The position numbers and the translations under genes were made by a program. 64,000 bases of DNA. Source: Paraburkholderia solisilvae. Lineage in GTDB: Bacteria > Pseudomonadota > Gammaproteobacteria > Burkholderiales > Burkholderiaceae. The notes below the pieces were generated by a model. That model did no database searches and was not told where the DNA came from. It worked only from the letters and a program-made list of their open reading frames with translations. Positions 7,755 through 17,302 of this stretch are shown piece by piece (position 1 is the first letter of the stretch; each line of letters starts with the position of its first letter). Where the stretch lies: assembly GCF_902859875.1 (NCBI RefSeq), contig NZ_CADIKF010000019.1:56599-120598 (forward strand), given 5' to 3'.

Positions 7755-10178
7755 ATGTCAGGAACCCAACTCCTCCCGCCGGAACGCGTCACGCTCCCGC
7801 TGCTCCCGCTGCGAGACGTGGTCGTCTTCCCGCATATGGTGATTCCGCTCTTCGTGGGGCGGCCAAAGTCGATCAAAGCGCTCGAAGCGGCGATGGAAGG
7901 CGGCAAGCACATCATGCTTGTCGCGCAAAAAACGGCGGCCAAGGATGAGCCGACCGAAAAGGACATGTACGAAGTAGGATGCGTCGCGAACATCCTGCAA
8001 ATGCTGAAGCTTCCCGACGGCACCGTGAAGGTGCTGGTCGAAGGGTTGCAACGCGCAAAGACACTGTCGATCGAAGAACAGGAAACGCAGTTCTCGTGCG
8101 AGGTGATGCCGCTCGAACCCGACCACGCCGATAGCGCTGAAACGGAAGCGCTGCGCCGCGCGATCGTGTCGCAGTTCGATCAGTATGTGAAGCTGAACAA
8201 GAAGATCCCGCCGGAAATTTTGACATCGCTGTCGGGCATCGACGAAGCGGGCCGTCTCGCGGATACGATTGCCGCGCATCTGCCGCTCAAGCTCGACCAG
8301 AAGCAGCACATTCTCGAGATGTTCCCGGTGATCGAGCGCCTTGAGCATCTGCTCGCGCAGCTCGAGGCCGAGATCGATATCCTGCAGGTCGAAAAGCGCA
8401 TCCGTGGGCGCGTCAAGCGTCAGATGGAGAAGAGCCAGCGCGAGTACTACCTGAACGAGCAGGTCAAGGCGATCCAGAAGGAACTGGGCGAAGGCGAAGA
8501 GGGCGCGGATCTCGAAGAGCTCGAGAAGCGCATCACCGCCGCACGCATGCCGAAGGAAGCGAAGAAGAAGGCCGATGCGGAGCTCAAGAAGTTGAAGCTG
8601 ATGTCGCCGATGTCCGCGGAAGCGACCGTCGTGCGCAACTATATCGACACGCTGATTGGCTTGCCGTGGCGCAAGAAGAGCAAGGTCAACAACGACCTGA
8701 CCAATGCGGAACGCGTGCTCGACGAAGACCACTTCGGTCTCGAGAAGGTCAAGGAACGGATCCTCGAGTATCTCGCGGTTCAGCAACGCGTGGACAAGGT
8801 GAAGGCGCCGATCCTGTGCCTCGTCGGGCCTCCGGGTGTCGGCAAGACGTCGCTCGGGCAGTCGATTGCGCGCGCAACGAACCGCAAGTTCGTGCGTATG
8901 GCGCTGGGCGGCGTGCGTGACGAGGCCGAGATTCGTGGCCACCGTCGTACGTATATCGGTTCGATGCCGGGCAAGATCCTGCAGAGCCTGACCAAAGTCG
9001 GCGTGCGCAATCCGCTCTTCCTGCTCGACGAAGTCGACAAGATGGGCATGGATTTCCGCGGCGACCCGTCGTCAGCGCTGCTCGAAGTGCTCGATCCGGA
9101 GCAGAACCATACGTTCGCCGATCACTACGTCGAAGTCGATTTCGACCTGTCGGACGTGATGTTCGTCGCGACGTCGAACTCGCTGAACATCCCGCCGCCG
9201 CTGCTCGACCGGATGGAAGTGATCCGTCTGTCGGGTTACACGGAAGACGAGAAGGTCAGCATCGCGCAACGTTACCTGCTGCCGAAGCAGAAGAAGAACA
9301 ACGGTTTGCGCGCGGGCGAGATCGACGTGACCGAAACCGCGATTCGCGACATCATCCGCTACTACACGCGTGAAGCGGGTGTGCGTTCGCTCGAGCGCGA
9401 AGTGTCGAAGATCTGCCGCAAGGTCGTGAAGATGCTGCTGCTGAAGAAGGCGGACGGCGCGGTGACGGTCGATGGCAGTAACCTCGATACGTTCCTCGGC
9501 GTGCGCAAGTACGACTTCGGTCTGGCTGCGAAGGAAAACCAGATCGGTCAGGTCACGGGTCTGGCGTGGACGGAAGTCGGCGGCGATCTGCTGACGATCG
9601 AAGCGGCGGTGATGCCCGGCAAGGGCAACGTGATCCGTACCGGGTCGCTTGGCGACGTGATGAAGGAGTCGGTCGAAGCCGCCCGTTCGGTGGTGCGCTC
9701 GCGTTCGCGGCGTCTGGGTGTCAAGGACGAGGCGTTCGAGAAGCAGGACATCCACATCCACGTGCCGGAAGGCGCGACGCCGAAGGACGGTCCGTCCGCA
9801 GGCATTGCGATGACCACGGCGCTCGTGTCGGTGTTGACGGGCATTCCGGTGCGCGCCGACGTCGCGATGACGGGTGAAATTACGTTGCGCGGCGAAGTGC
9901 TGCCGATCGGCGGGCTGAAGGAGAAGCTGCTGGCGGCGCACCGCGGCGGCATCAAGCTGGTGCTGATTCCGGAAGAGAACGTCAAGGATCTGACCGAGAT
10001 TCCGGACAACGTGAAGAACGCGATTGAAATCGTGCCGGTCCGCTGGGTCGACAAGGTGCTCGAACTCGCGCTCGAACGCACGCCTGCACCGCTGCCGGAG
10101 GAAGAGCCGAAGCCGGCGACGCCGGTGGGCGAAGCGGCCAAGGACTCCGGCGCTGCCACCGAAGTCGTCAAGCACTAA
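7755..10178 (+). CDS. lon: Lon protease (ATP-dependent, substrate-binding LonA type)
   Basis: 807 residues, full length. The N-terminal substrate-binding domain is followed by a coiled region around 190-300, the AAA+ module (Walker A G-P-P-G-V-G-K-T near residue 355) and the C-terminal protease domain. The catalytic dyad is visible as Ser681 in D-G-P-S-A-G and Lys724 in G-L-K-E-K. It degrades misfolded proteins and short-lived regulators in the cytoplasm. The C-terminal 25 residues are Pro/Glu-rich and divergent. It is flanked by intrinsic terminators on both sides, so it is monocistronic. No sigma-32 promoter with both elements was recognisable upstream. Confidence 0.98.
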   Translation: MSGTQLLPPERVTLPLLPLRDVVVFPHMVIPLFVGRPKSIKALEAAMEGGKHIMLVAQKTAAKDEPTEKDMYEVGCVANILQMLKLPDGTVKVLVEGLQRAKTLSIEEQETQFSCEVMPLEPDHADSAETEALRRAIVSQFDQYVKLNKKIPPEILTSLSGIDEAGRLADTIAAHLPLKLDQKQHILEMFPVIERLEHLLAQLEAEIDILQVEKRIRGRVKRQMEKSQREYYLNEQVKAIQKELGEGEEGADLEELEKRITAARMPKEAKKKADAELKKLKLMSPMSAEATVVRNYIDTLIGLPWRKKSKVNNDLTNAERVLDEDHFGLEKVKERILEYLAVQQRVDKVKAPILCLVGPPGVGKTSLGQSIARATNRKFVRMALGGVRDEAEIRGHRRTYIGSMPGKILQSLTKVGVRNPLFLLDEVDKMGMDFRGDPSSALLEVLDPEQNHTFADHYVEVDFDLSDVMFVATSNSLNIPPPLLDRMEVIRLSGYTEDEKVSIAQRYLLPKQKKNNGLRAGEIDVTETAIRDIIRYYTREAGVRSLEREVSKICRKVVKMLLLKKADGAVTVDGSNLDTFLGVRKYDFGLAAKENQIGQVTGLAWTEVGGDLLTIEAAVMPGKGNVIRTGSLGDVMKESVEAARSVVRSRSRRLGVKDEAFEKQDIHIHVPEGATPKDGPSAGIAMTTALVSVLTGIPVRADVAMTGEITLRGEVLPIGGLKEKLLAAHRGGIKLVLIPEENVKDLTEIPDNVKNAIEIVPVRWVDKVLELALERTPAPLPEEEPKPATPVGEAAKDSGAATEVVKH

Positions 10179-10198
10179 ACGGCTGGTCGACCGAAGCC

Positions 10199-10228
10199 AA
10201 AACCCGCAGCTCAGGCTGCGGGTTTTTT
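10199..10228 (+). terminator. Intrinsic terminator after lon
   Basis: AACCCGCAGC (10201-10210), loop TCAG, GCTGCGGGTT (10215-10224), then a six-T run ending at 10228. It starts about 20 bases after the lon stop codon. Confidence 0.93.
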
Positions 10229-10395
10229 ATTGGGCGCGCGCACGTCACGCCGGGCGATTTGGCGCTTGCGCCGCAGCGTCCAGAGCTTCACGACCACCGT
10301 GCCGGCCGGGTTTAGTTGTGCGCGCATCGACCGATTCGCGAAGATTTGTCATGAAAACCCTGTAAAAAACCGCCTGGAATTGGGCCCAGCCCCGG

Positions 10396-10424
10396 TTGAC
10401 ACGGGGGTTTCGGCTCATTCTAAT
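10396..10424 (+). promoter_or_regulatory. Sigma-70 promoter of hupB
   Basis: A perfect -35 TTGACA (10396-10401), a 17-base spacer and TCTAAT (10419-10424) as the -10. This is the best sigma-70 promoter in the window. Transcription would start near 10431, about 80 bases before the hupB ATG. Confidence 0.75.
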
Positions 10425-10428
10425 GAAC

Positions 10429-10450
10429 GGCCCGGCATGTTTGCCGGGCC
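10429..10450 (+). promoter_or_regulatory. Perfect hairpin at the 5' end of the hupB transcript
   Basis: GGCCCGGCA (10429-10437), loop TGTT, TGCCGGGCC (10442-10450): nine perfect base pairs almost exactly at the predicted transcription start. A 5'-terminal stem of this kind can protect an mRNA from pyrophosphohydrolase/RNase E attack; only partial T richness follows, so a terminator is less likely. Confidence 0.55.
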
Positions 10451-10511
10451 GCTTTATAAACGGCGCTTTCAAGCGCTATCAAGATGGCCAACAATATTCT
10501 CGGGGGTTGGA

Positions 10512-10784
10512 ATGAATAAAACGGAATTGATCGACCACATCGCCGAACAAGCCGATATCTCGAAAGCGGCGGCGGGGCGTGCACTTGACGCGATGATTGG
10601 CGGCGTCAAAGGCACGTTGAAGAAGGGTGGTTCGGTCACGCTGGTCGGTTTCGGCACGTTTGCGGTCGGCAAGCGCACCGCGCGCACGGGCCGCAACCCG
10701 CGCACCGGCGCGGCGATCAAGATCAAGGCAGCCAAGGTGCCGAAATTTAGGCCTGGCAAAGCTCTGAAGGATGCGTTAAACTAA
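10512..10784 (+). CDS. hupB: DNA-binding protein HU
   Basis: 90 residues beginning M-N-K-T-E-L-I, the canonical HU N-terminus; the ATG at 10512 follows a GGGGG-rich Shine-Dalgarno. The conserved arm sequence G-R-N-P-R-T-G (with the Pro that intercalates into the minor groove) and the final K-P-G-K-A-L-K are present. HU is an abundant nucleoid protein that bends and compacts DNA. Its position right after lon is conserved widely in proteobacteria. A longer in-frame reading exists upstream but lacks family support. Own promoter at 10396-10424. Confidence 0.97.
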   Translation: MNKTELIDHIAEQADISKAAAGRALDAMIGGVKGTLKKGGSVTLVGFGTFAVGKRTARTGRNPRTGAAIKIKAAKVPKFRPGKALKDALN

Positions 10785-10866
10785 TTGGCTCTCCGGTTGG
10801 GGTGAAAGGCTTTTCGAAGCAAGAAAGCGGAAGCCTTCCGCAGTCGGTAGTGGACAATCACGGAGC

Positions 10867-10942
10867 GGGTGCTTAGCTCAGTTGGTAGAGCGGCGCCCTT
10901 ACAAGGCGTAGGTCGGGAGTTCGAGCCTCTCAGCACCCACCA
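10867..10942 (+). tRNA. tRNA-Val (anticodon TAC)
   Basis: Complete 76-base cloverleaf. Acceptor GGGTGCT pairs with AGCACCC, D-stem GCTC/GAGC, anticodon stem GCGCC/GGCGT with loop CTTACAA (anticodon TAC), T-loop TTCGAGC, discriminator A and encoded CCA (10940-10942). Confidence 0.97.
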
Positions 10943-10971
10943 GTTCCGGTCTTCCGCAGCATTGAGTATCA

Positions 10972-11048
10972 GGAGTGGTAGTTCAGTCGGTTAGAATACC
11001 GGCCTGTCACGCCGGGGGTCGCGGGTTCGAGTCCCGTCCACTCCGCCA
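10972..11048 (+). tRNA. tRNA-Asp (anticodon GTC)
   Basis: Complete 77-base cloverleaf. Acceptor GGAGTGG pairs with CCACTCC, the anticodon loop reads CTGTCAC (anticodon GTC), the T-loop is TTCGAGT, the discriminator is G and CCA is encoded (11046-11048). It is 29 bases after tRNA-Val and probably shares its transcript. Confidence 0.97.
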
Positions 11049-11071
11049 GCATCCTAGCAAGGCGAACTGCG

Positions 11072-11096
11072 AGGCGAACTCCGGTTCGCCTTTTTT
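11072..11096 (+). terminator. Intrinsic terminator after the tRNA pair
   Basis: AGGCGAAC (11072-11079), loop TCCG, GTTCGCCT (11084-11091), continuing into a run of six T residues. It ends the tRNA transcript before ppiD. Confidence 0.9.
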
Positions 11097-11183
11097 GTTG
11101 TCCGCTGTTGTACTATCGGGCGTTCCGTTTTTCGGCCCCGGTTTTGCAACCCCGTCCTCTGGACCGTTTTTGCGCTTGAAAGC

Positions 11184-13133
11184 ATGCTCGATTTTTTCCG
11201 CAATCACCAACGACTGATGATGTTCATGCTTGTCCTGGTTATCCTGCCGGGCTTGGGCTTCGTGGGCATCCAGGGCTTCCGCGGGTTCTTTGACGAGAGC
11301 GCGAACGTCGCGAGCGTCGACGGACACAAGATCACCCGCGCCGAATACGACAACTCGATGCGCATGCAACTGGATCGCGCGCGCCAGATGCTCGGCAATC
11401 AGTTCGACATGAAGCTGTTCGACACGCCGGAGCGCCGCACGGAGATGCTCGACGGGCTGATCCAGCAGCGCGTGCTCGCCGGCGAAACGCAACGCCTGCA
11501 TCTGACGGTGTCGGACGATGCGCTGCGCCGCGCACTGATGAACGACCCGGTCATCGCGTCGCTGAAAAAACCGGACGGCACGATCGATCTGGATCGCTAC
11601 AAGCAGTTGCTCGCGATGCAGGGCATGACGCCCGATCAGTATCAGGAGCAGGTCCGCTATGGCATGGCGATGCAGCAACTGCCGGCGGCTATCCAGTCGA
11701 CGGCGTTCGTGCCGAAGGCGCTGGCGCAGCATCTGACCGAACTGGCCGAGCAGCAGCGTGAAGTGCAAGGCCTCGCGTTCCGCGCGCAGGACTATGCGTC
11801 GAAGGTGCAGCCGGCCGATGCGCAGCTGCAGGCGTTCTACGATGCGCACAAGAGCGAGTTCCAGACGCCCGCGACGGCGACCATCCAGTACGTCGTGATG
11901 TCGCCGGCCACGCTCGCCGCCGGCGCGCAGCCGACGGACGCCGAACTTCAGAAGTACTACCAGGACAATATCGCGCACTACCGCACCGAAGGCGAAGTGC
12001 GCGCGAGCCACATCCTGATCACGGCGCCGAAAGATGCGAGTGCGGCCGACAAGGAGAAGGCGAAGCAGACGGCCGAAGCGATCCTCGCGCAAGTGAAGGC
12101 GCATCCGGACCAGTTCGCCGAACTCGCGCAGAAAGATTCGCAGGATCCGGGCTCGGCGCCCAAGGGCGGCGATCTCGGCTACTTTACGCGCGGCATGATC
12201 GCGGGCGGCAAGGCGTTCGACGACGCGGTGTTCGGCCTCAAGAAGGACGAGGTCAGCAACCTCGTGCAGACCGACTTCGGCTATCACATCATCAAGGTGA
12301 CCGATGTGAAGCCGGCGCAGACCAAGCCGTTCGACGATGTCAGGCAGGCGATCGCGAAGGACGTTCAGGCGCAGCAGGCGGCCAAGGCGTTCAGCGACGA
12401 TTCGGAAGGCTTCACGTCGATCGTCTATGAGCAGGCGAAGAGCCTGCAGCCGGCCGCCGACAAGTACAAGCTGCAGCTTCAGACGGCAACCGTCACCGAC
12501 CATCCGAATCCCGCGCTGCCGCCGGAGAGTCCGTTGAACAATCCGAAGTTTCTCGCCGCGGTGTTCGCGAGCGACGCGGCGAAGGATCGCAACAATACGC
12601 AGGCAATCGACGTCGGCAACAACACGTTGATCTCCGCGCGCGTGACCGACTTCAAGCCGGCCGCGGTGCCGCCGCTCGACAAGATCAAGGATGTCGTGCG
12701 TCAAAAGGTGATCGCGCAACAATCGGCGGAACTCGCGCGCAAGGATGGCGCGGCGAAGCTCGAGGAACTGCAGAAGTCGAAATCGACCGCGGGCTTCTCG
12801 TCGGCGCTGAAGGTGTCGCGCAACGATTCGCAAGGCGTGCCGCCGGCCGCATTGAGCGCAATTTACAAGGTCGATGCGCAGAAATTGCCGTCCTACGTGG
12901 GCGTCGATCTCGGCAACGATGGTTATGCGATTTACCGGGTGAACGCAATCGTGCCGTCCGCGCCGATCGATCCGCAACGTCTCGCGGGGGCGCAACAGCA
13001 GATCGCGCAGGTCGATGCGCAGGCGCAGATGCAGGCGTACCTGGACGCGTTGCGCGCGCGCTCGAAGGTCAAGCTGTTCGGCTCGCTCGATAGCGCCCAA
13101 GACAGCGCGCAGTCAGCGAGCGATGGCAACTGA
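11184..13133 (+). CDS. ppiD: PpiD-like periplasmic folding chaperone (parvulin domain, membrane-anchored)
   Basis: 649 residues. A single membrane anchor at about residues 12-33 (M-M-F-M-L-V-L-V-I-L-P) places the rest in the periplasm. A SurA_N-like chaperone region follows, and a parvulin PPIase domain lies near 270-370 (A-S-H-I-L-I ... G-G-D-L-G-Y-F ... F-G-Y-H-I-I-K-V). PpiD sits beside the SecYEG translocon and receives emerging periplasmic and outer membrane proteins. The conserved position after hupB and the tRNAs supports the name. A bidirectional terminator follows. Confidence 0.93.
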   Translation: MLDFFRNHQRLMMFMLVLVILPGLGFVGIQGFRGFFDESANVASVDGHKITRAEYDNSMRMQLDRARQMLGNQFDMKLFDTPERRTEMLDGLIQQRVLAGETQRLHLTVSDDALRRALMNDPVIASLKKPDGTIDLDRYKQLLAMQGMTPDQYQEQVRYGMAMQQLPAAIQSTAFVPKALAQHLTELAEQQREVQGLAFRAQDYASKVQPADAQLQAFYDAHKSEFQTPATATIQYVVMSPATLAAGAQPTDAELQKYYQDNIAHYRTEGEVRASHILITAPKDASAADKEKAKQTAEAILAQVKAHPDQFAELAQKDSQDPGSAPKGGDLGYFTRGMIAGGKAFDDAVFGLKKDEVSNLVQTDFGYHIIKVTDVKPAQTKPFDDVRQAIAKDVQAQQAAKAFSDDSEGFTSIVYEQAKSLQPAADKYKLQLQTATVTDHPNPALPPESPLNNPKFLAAVFASDAAKDRNNTQAIDVGNNTLISARVTDFKPAAVPPLDKIKDVVRQKVIAQQSAELARKDGAAKLEELQKSKSTAGFSSALKVSRNDSQGVPPAALSAIYKVDAQKLPSYVGVDLGNDGYAIYRVNAIVPSAPIDPQRLAGAQQQIAQVDAQAQMQAYLDALRARSKVKLFGSLDSAQDSAQSASDGN

Positions 13134-13164
13134 CGCATCACGCTGAAGTCACTGAAGAAATAAG

Positions 13165-13190
13165 AAAAGCCCCGCAAATGCGGGGCTTTT
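13165..13190. terminator. Bidirectional terminator between ppiD and a convergent lipoprotein gene
   Basis: AAAAGCCCCGCA (13165-13176) pairs with TGCGGGGCTTTT (13179-13190), so both strands end in a T run. It lies between two convergent genes and can serve both. Confidence 0.9.
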
Positions 13191-13236
13191 CCGTTTGATG
13201 CGTGAACTCAACCAGACGGTTGAAAAGAAATGCGCG

Positions 13237-13581
13237 TTACAGACACGCGCTGATATCGCTGGTGGCGTCCGCTCCGGCACCGCCGGCGCCCGGCCGGAAA
13301 CCGACCCACGTTCCCGAGCCCTGATACGACGGACGCACAACCGCAGCCGCGCCATTCGGCGGTTGCTGACCCGGTACATACACATCCACTGCGCGGTCCC
13401 AGGCCAAGGTGTCTTGCGACACGACCTGTTGTTGCGACTTGTCAGCCCACTTCTGCGCAATGCACTTGCTGACGGCTGCCGGAGCTTGCTGGCTGGTTCC
13501 AACCGACTGCACGCCGACGGGCGGCTGAGCAGCACAAGCTGAGATCGCTACGGTCAAAGCGATAAGAGGTAAGTGTTTCAC
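13237..13581 (-). CDS. Small putative lipoprotein, unknown function
   Basis: 114 residues from a GTG start with a strong Shine-Dalgarno (AAGGAGATGAC) just upstream. The N-terminus is a lipoprotein signal peptide ending in the lipobox I-S-A-C, so lipidation at about Cys16 is expected. The mature protein has two further Cys (K-C-I-A and the penultimate residue), a Gln/Ser-rich stretch and a Gly-rich tail (G-S-G-T-W-V-G-F-R-P-G-A-G-G-A). I do not recognise a family. It is convergent with ppiD and shares its terminator; tesA lies upstream on the same strand, 119 bases away. Confidence 0.75.
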   Translation of the reverse strand: MKHLPLIALTVAISACAAQPPVGVQSVGTSQQAPAAVSKCIAQKWADKSQQQVVSQDTLAWDRAVDVYVPGQQPPNGAAAVVRPSYQGSGTWVGFRPGAGGAGADATSDISACL

Positions 13582-13700
13582 GTCATCTCCTTCATAGTCG
13601 CTTACAAAAAGAGCCGGTTAAGGGGGCCGGCTGATAGTGTCAGATAGACGTCATCCGGGCACGTTCCCCCATCTTAGGAAACAAGATGTTAGCGTGCTGT

Positions 13701-14444
13701 TCACCGCGCAGAAGATGTGCGTAAGAACGGCTTCAGCGCGGGCCACACGTTGTCGAGTAGCACGGGCTGTGCCTGCTGGGTCGGATGGATCTGATCGGCC
13801 TGAAACATCTCGGGTTTGTCGACGATTCCGGCGAGCAGAAACGGCACGAGCGGCACATGCAGTTGCTGGGACAACGTGCCGTACATGCTGTGGAACTTTT
13901 GTGTGTAGTCGGGGCCGTAATTAGGCGGAACGTACATACCGATCAGCACGACCTGCGCCTGCGCCTGCTGCGCCTGTTCGATGATCGTGCGCAGGTTGTC
14001 CTCGGTGGTTGACAGCGGTACACCGCGCAGCGCGTCGTTCGCACCCAGTTCGACAATCACCACCGACGGCTTGAGTCGCGCGAGCAGCACCGGCAAACGC
14101 GCACGGCCGCCGCTCGTGGTGTCGCCGCTGATGCTTGCGTTCGCAACGCTATAATCGAGCCGCTGATCGGCAAGACGCCGGCGCATCAGTTCGACCCAGC
14201 CGGTATCGCGCGGCAGGCCGTACTCGGCGGACAGGCTGTCGCCCAGCACTACGATCACGCGCTTGGCCGCAACGGCCGGGGCGGCGGAGGGCGCCGCGGT
14301 TGCCACTGCAGTTGCCTTCGCAGTCGCGGCATCGGCATGAGCCGCGAACGTCGCACCAGTCGCACCCAGCGCGACGGCCGTCAGCGTGACGGCTATCCGC
14401 GCAGATCGCCCAAGCACGCGTACTTTCAACCTACGCTCCACCAT
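13701..14444 (-). CDS. tesA: TesA-type SGNH arylesterase/lysophospholipase
   Basis: About 247 residues from the ATG at 14444. The SGNH/GDSL blocks are all visible: G-D-S-L-S-A-E-Y-G (nucleophile Ser), S-G-D-T-T-S-G-G, G-A-N-D-A-L-R-G, and D-Q-I-H-P-T (catalytic Asp and His). A signal-peptide-like hydrophobic region followed by an Ala-rich linker (about 35-55) precedes the domain, so it is likely periplasmic. TesA hydrolyses acyl-CoA thioesters, lysophospholipids and aryl esters. Its ATG overlaps the ATG of the divergent ABC ATPase, the same tesA/ybbA pairing found in enterics. The exact start is uncertain because no clear Shine-Dalgarno is seen. Confidence 0.9.
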   Translation of the reverse strand: MVERRLKVRVLGRSARIAVTLTAVALGATGATFAAHADAATAKATAVATAAPSAAPAVAAKRVIVVLGDSLSAEYGLPRDTGWVELMRRRLADQRLDYSVANASISGDTTSGGRARLPVLLARLKPSVVIVELGANDALRGVPLSTTEDNLRTIIEQAQQAQAQVVLIGMYVPPNYGPDYTQKFHSMYGTLSQQLHVPLVPFLLAGIVDKPEMFQADQIHPTQQAQPVLLDNVWPALKPFLRTSSAR

Positions 14445-15129
14445 GCAAAAGAAATCCGATCCAGTCATCGAAGTGCGGGGTTTGTCGAAGAAGGTTAAGG
14501 ACGCGACAGGCGAGCTGACGATACTTGACAACATCGACCTGTCGATCGAAGCAAGCAGCCGTGTTGCGATAGTCGGCGCGTCGGGGTCGGGCAAGTCTAC
14601 GCTGCTCGGCTTGCTCGCGGGGTTGGACAGTGCGACGTCCGGGTCGGTTCGACTGCTCGGCCGTGAGTTGTCCGAACTCGACGAAGACGGACGCGCCGCG
14701 CTGCGCAGCGGCTCGGTCGGCTTCGTGTTCCAGTCATTCCAGTTGATGCCGCATCTGACCGCGCTCGAGAACGTCACGCTGCCGCTCGAACTGCAAGGCG
14801 GGATGCCGGCGCGAGACATCGTCGCCCGGGGGCGCACGCTGCTCGCCCAGGTGGGACTTGCCGAGCGCATGCGTCACTACCCGAAGCTGCTGTCCGGCGG
14901 CGAGCAGCAGCGCGTCGCACTCGCGCGCGCATTCGTCACGCATCCGGCGATTCTCTTTGCCGACGAGCCGACCGGCAGCCTCGATGCGGCGACCGGCCAC
15001 GCGGTGATCGACCTGATGTTCGAGATGAACCGCGCAAACGGCGCGACGCTGGTGCTCGTCACACACGACATCGAGCTTGCGCGCCGCTGCGACACGACGG
15101 TGACGATCGAAGCGGGGCGGCTCGTCTGA
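14443..15129 (+). CDS. ybbA: YbbA-type ABC transporter ATP-binding protein
   Basis: About 228 residues from the ATG at 14443; an in-frame GTG at 14386 is an alternative. Walker A is G-A-S-G-S-G-K-S-T, the signature is L-S-G-G-E-Q-Q-R-V-A, and Walker B is I-L-F-A-D-E-P-T-G, with the D-loop S-L-D-A. The sequence belongs to the LolD/MacB/YbbA group, which drives periplasmic mechanotransmission or lipoprotein release with a FtsX-like permease. No permease gene follows here: a terminator and the opposite-strand pgi come next, so the partner must be elsewhere or missing. Divergent from tesA with overlapping starts. Confidence 0.88.
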   Translation: MQKKSDPVIEVRGLSKKVKDATGELTILDNIDLSIEASSRVAIVGASGSGKSTLLGLLAGLDSATSGSVRLLGRELSELDEDGRAALRSGSVGFVFQSFQLMPHLTALENVTLPLELQGGMPARDIVARGRTLLAQVGLAERMRHYPKLLSGGEQQRVALARAFVTHPAILFADEPTGSLDAATGHAVIDLMFEMNRANGATLVLVTHDIELARRCDTTVTIEAGRLV

Positions 15130-15149
15130 CGAAGCGGCAGGGCGCGGAC

Positions 15150-15205
15150 CCAGCACGCAAAGAGTACGCAAACAGCACGCCCAAAGCACGCCCACAGCAC
15201 GCAGG
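15150..15205. repeat. Degenerate ~11-bp direct repeats (AGCACGCCCAA-like)
   Basis: Between the ABC ATPase and pgi there are five loosely repeated copies of CAGCACGC followed by CA-rich spacers, period 10-11 bp. They are non-coding and most likely replication-slippage products. Confidence 0.6.
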
Positions 15206-15223
15206 CAAGACAAACGAATGCGC

Positions 15224-15257
15224 AAAAAAAGCGGGCACTCAACCCTCGAGGCCCGCT
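15224..15257 (-). terminator. Intrinsic terminator of pgi
   Basis: Read on the minus strand, AGCGGGC pairs with GCCCGCT (plus-strand 15251-15257 and 15230-15236) with a 14-base loop and is followed by seven T residues (plus A tract 15224-15230). It is 30 bases past the pgi stop. Confidence 0.8.
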
Positions 15258-15287
15258 CCATTGCGCCAGCAGCAAAAACCAGCCGGC

Positions 15288-16910
15288 TTACTTCTTCAAT
15301 GCCGCCCGCGCGCGCGCGATCAACGCGGACGTCGATGAATCATGCTTGCCCGCAGCGACGCTCGCCGCGGTCAAATCGGCTTCGACCACCTTGCCGAGAA
15401 TCTTGCCGAGCTCGACGCCCCACTGATCGAACGAGTTGATGTCCCACACCGTGCCCTGCGTCAGCACCTTGTGCTCGTAAAGCGCGATCAGCGCGCCGAG
15501 CGAATGCGCGGTCAGCGCATCGACGAGAATCGTCGTCGTCGGGCGATTGCCGGGGAACACGATATGCGGCACGAGTTCCGGCTTGTCGGGGCCGGCGACC
15601 TTCTTCGCTTCTTCGACGGTGCGGCCGAGCATCAGCGCCTCGCTTTGCGCAAAGCAGTTCGCCAGCAGCTTCGGATGATGGCCCGCGAGCGGATGCTCGG
15701 GCGTGAGCACCGCGACGAAGTCGATCGGCACGATCGTCGGACCCTGATGCAGCATCTGGAAGAACGCATGCTGACCGTTCGTGCCGGGCTCGCCCCAGGT
15801 CACCGCGGAGGTCGCATAGTCGACCATCGTGCCGTCGAGGCGCGCCTGCTTGCCGTTGCTCTCCATCTCGAGCTGCTGCAGATACGACGGCAGGAAATGC
15901 AGCGCCTCCGAATACGGCGCGACGAGGTAGCTCTGCGAGCCGAAGAAGTTGCGATACCAGATGCCGATCATGCCGAGCAGCACCGGCAGGTTCTTCTCGA
16001 GCGGCGCGGTGCGGAAATGCTGGTCCATTTCGTTCGCGCCGGCGAGCAGTTCGTCGAAATGCTTAGGTCCGATCGCGATCATGATCGACAGGCCGACCGC
16101 CGACCACAGCGAATAGCGGCCGCCGACCCAGTCCCACATCTCGAAGACATTCTCTTTCGCGATGCCGAATTTGACGACCTCGGTCGGGTTGGCGGACACC
16201 CCGACGAAATGTTTCGCGAGCGCGTTTTCCGGGCAACCTTTCTGCAGGAACCAGTCGCGCATCGAACGCGCATTGGTCATCGTTTCGAGCGTGGTAAACG
16301 TTTTCGATACGACGATGGTCAACGTTTCTTCCGCATCGATCTGTTCGAGCACGCGGTACAGATCCGCGCCGTCGACGTTCGACACGAAGTGCGCGGAGAT
16401 ATCCGGCGATGAGATGTGCTTGAGCGCATGCACGACCATCTTCGGCCCGAGGTCCGAGCCGCCGATGCCGATGTTGACGATATGCCGGATCCGTTTGCCG
16501 GTGTAACCGGTCCACTTGCCGTCGCGCACCTGGTTCGCGAACGCGGCCATCTTCGCGCGCTCGGCCTGCACCTGCGCGTGGAACGGGGCGTTCGGGTCGC
16601 TGGCGCGCAACGCGGTGTGCAGCACCGCGCGGCCCTCGGTCGGGTTGACGATCTCGCCGGCGAACATCGCGTCGCGGCGCTTCTCGACGCCGGCCTCGCG
16701 CGCGAGTTGCACGAGCAGCTTCAGCGTTTCGTCGGTGATGCGGTTTTTCGAAAAGTCGGCCGCGAGGCTGCCACCCGTGTACGTGAAGCGTTCGGCGCGG
16801 GTCGGAGCGGGGTCGTTCTCGGGGGCGAACCAGTCGCGCAGGCGTGCATCGCGAATCTGCTCGTAATGCGCTTGCAGCGAGGTCCAGGCGGGGAAGGAGA
16901 TCTTGGTCAT
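15288..16910 (-). CDS. pgi: Glucose-6-phosphate isomerase
   Basis: 540 residues, full length for the bacterial/eukaryotic-type enzyme. The phosphosugar-binding segment [13 protein letters not shown], the signature [13 protein letters not shown] and the C-terminal catalytic region E-L-G-K-I-L-G are present. It interconverts glucose-6-phosphate and fructose-6-phosphate in the cytoplasm, linking gluconeogenesis to the oxidative pathways. It stands alone with its own terminator. The nearly 400-base region upstream is the divergent spacing to the CPBP protease gene. Confidence 0.97.
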   Translation of the reverse strand: MTKISFPAWTSLQAHYEQIRDARLRDWFAPENDPAPTRAERFTYTGGSLAADFSKNRITDETLKLLVQLAREAGVEKRRDAMFAGEIVNPTEGRAVLHTALRASDPNAPFHAQVQAERAKMAAFANQVRDGKWTGYTGKRIRHIVNIGIGGSDLGPKMVVHALKHISSPDISAHFVSNVDGADLYRVLEQIDAEETLTIVVSKTFTTLETMTNARSMRDWFLQKGCPENALAKHFVGVSANPTEVVKFGIAKENVFEMWDWVGGRYSLWSAVGLSIMIAIGPKHFDELLAGANEMDQHFRTAPLEKNLPVLLGMIGIWYRNFFGSQSYLVAPYSEALHFLPSYLQQLEMESNGKQARLDGTMVDYATSAVTWGEPGTNGQHAFFQMLHQGPTIVPIDFVAVLTPEHPLAGHHPKLLANCFAQSEALMLGRTVEEAKKVAGPDKPELVPHIVFPGNRPTTTILVDALTAHSLGALIALYEHKVLTQGTVWDINSFDQWGVELGKILGKVVEADLTAASVAAGKHDSSTSALIARARAALKK

Positions 16911-17302
16911 AACCGTCCGTCAAACGAAGGGGCACGAAGGGAGGGCGGCGCGCCCGGGGCACACCGCGGAGGCACTGCGTGGACACGCGATACCGCGCGC
17001 CGCGGCCATGCTCCGCAAGCATCGCGAGCCACCGTCGGCGCACGTGTGCGGCACATACCGCCCGTCGCCCGCCCGGCGAGATGGCCCGGACACGCCGGCG
17101 GGGCGCCGTCGAGTCACGCAGCTACTCAGTATAGCGGCGCGCAATGCCGGCAGTCAGCGCTGCCGCTGCAGCCCCAGATAACGGGACGTGCGGCGATTGC
17201 CCGCTTCAGCGCGCGTTGCCGAACGATACGGTATCGTCGCGCTTGATCATTTTGCTCAGACCAATCGCCCGAGTGCGAGGGCGCCATCTTTGCGGGGATT
17301 CG
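16911..17302. other. 392-base divergent gap between pgi and CPBP protease gene
   Basis: Very GC-rich and without a convincing gene; apparent short reading frames here lack start signals. It must hold promoters for both flanking genes, but I see no clear -35/-10 pair. A GCGGGGA ribosome-binding site lies just before 17303. Confidence 0.5.

Noticed and set aside
11007..13100. 697-codon minus-strand frame opposite ppiD and tRNA-Asp
   Set aside because: It overlaps a tRNA and a confidently assigned gene; composition is that of a shadow frame.
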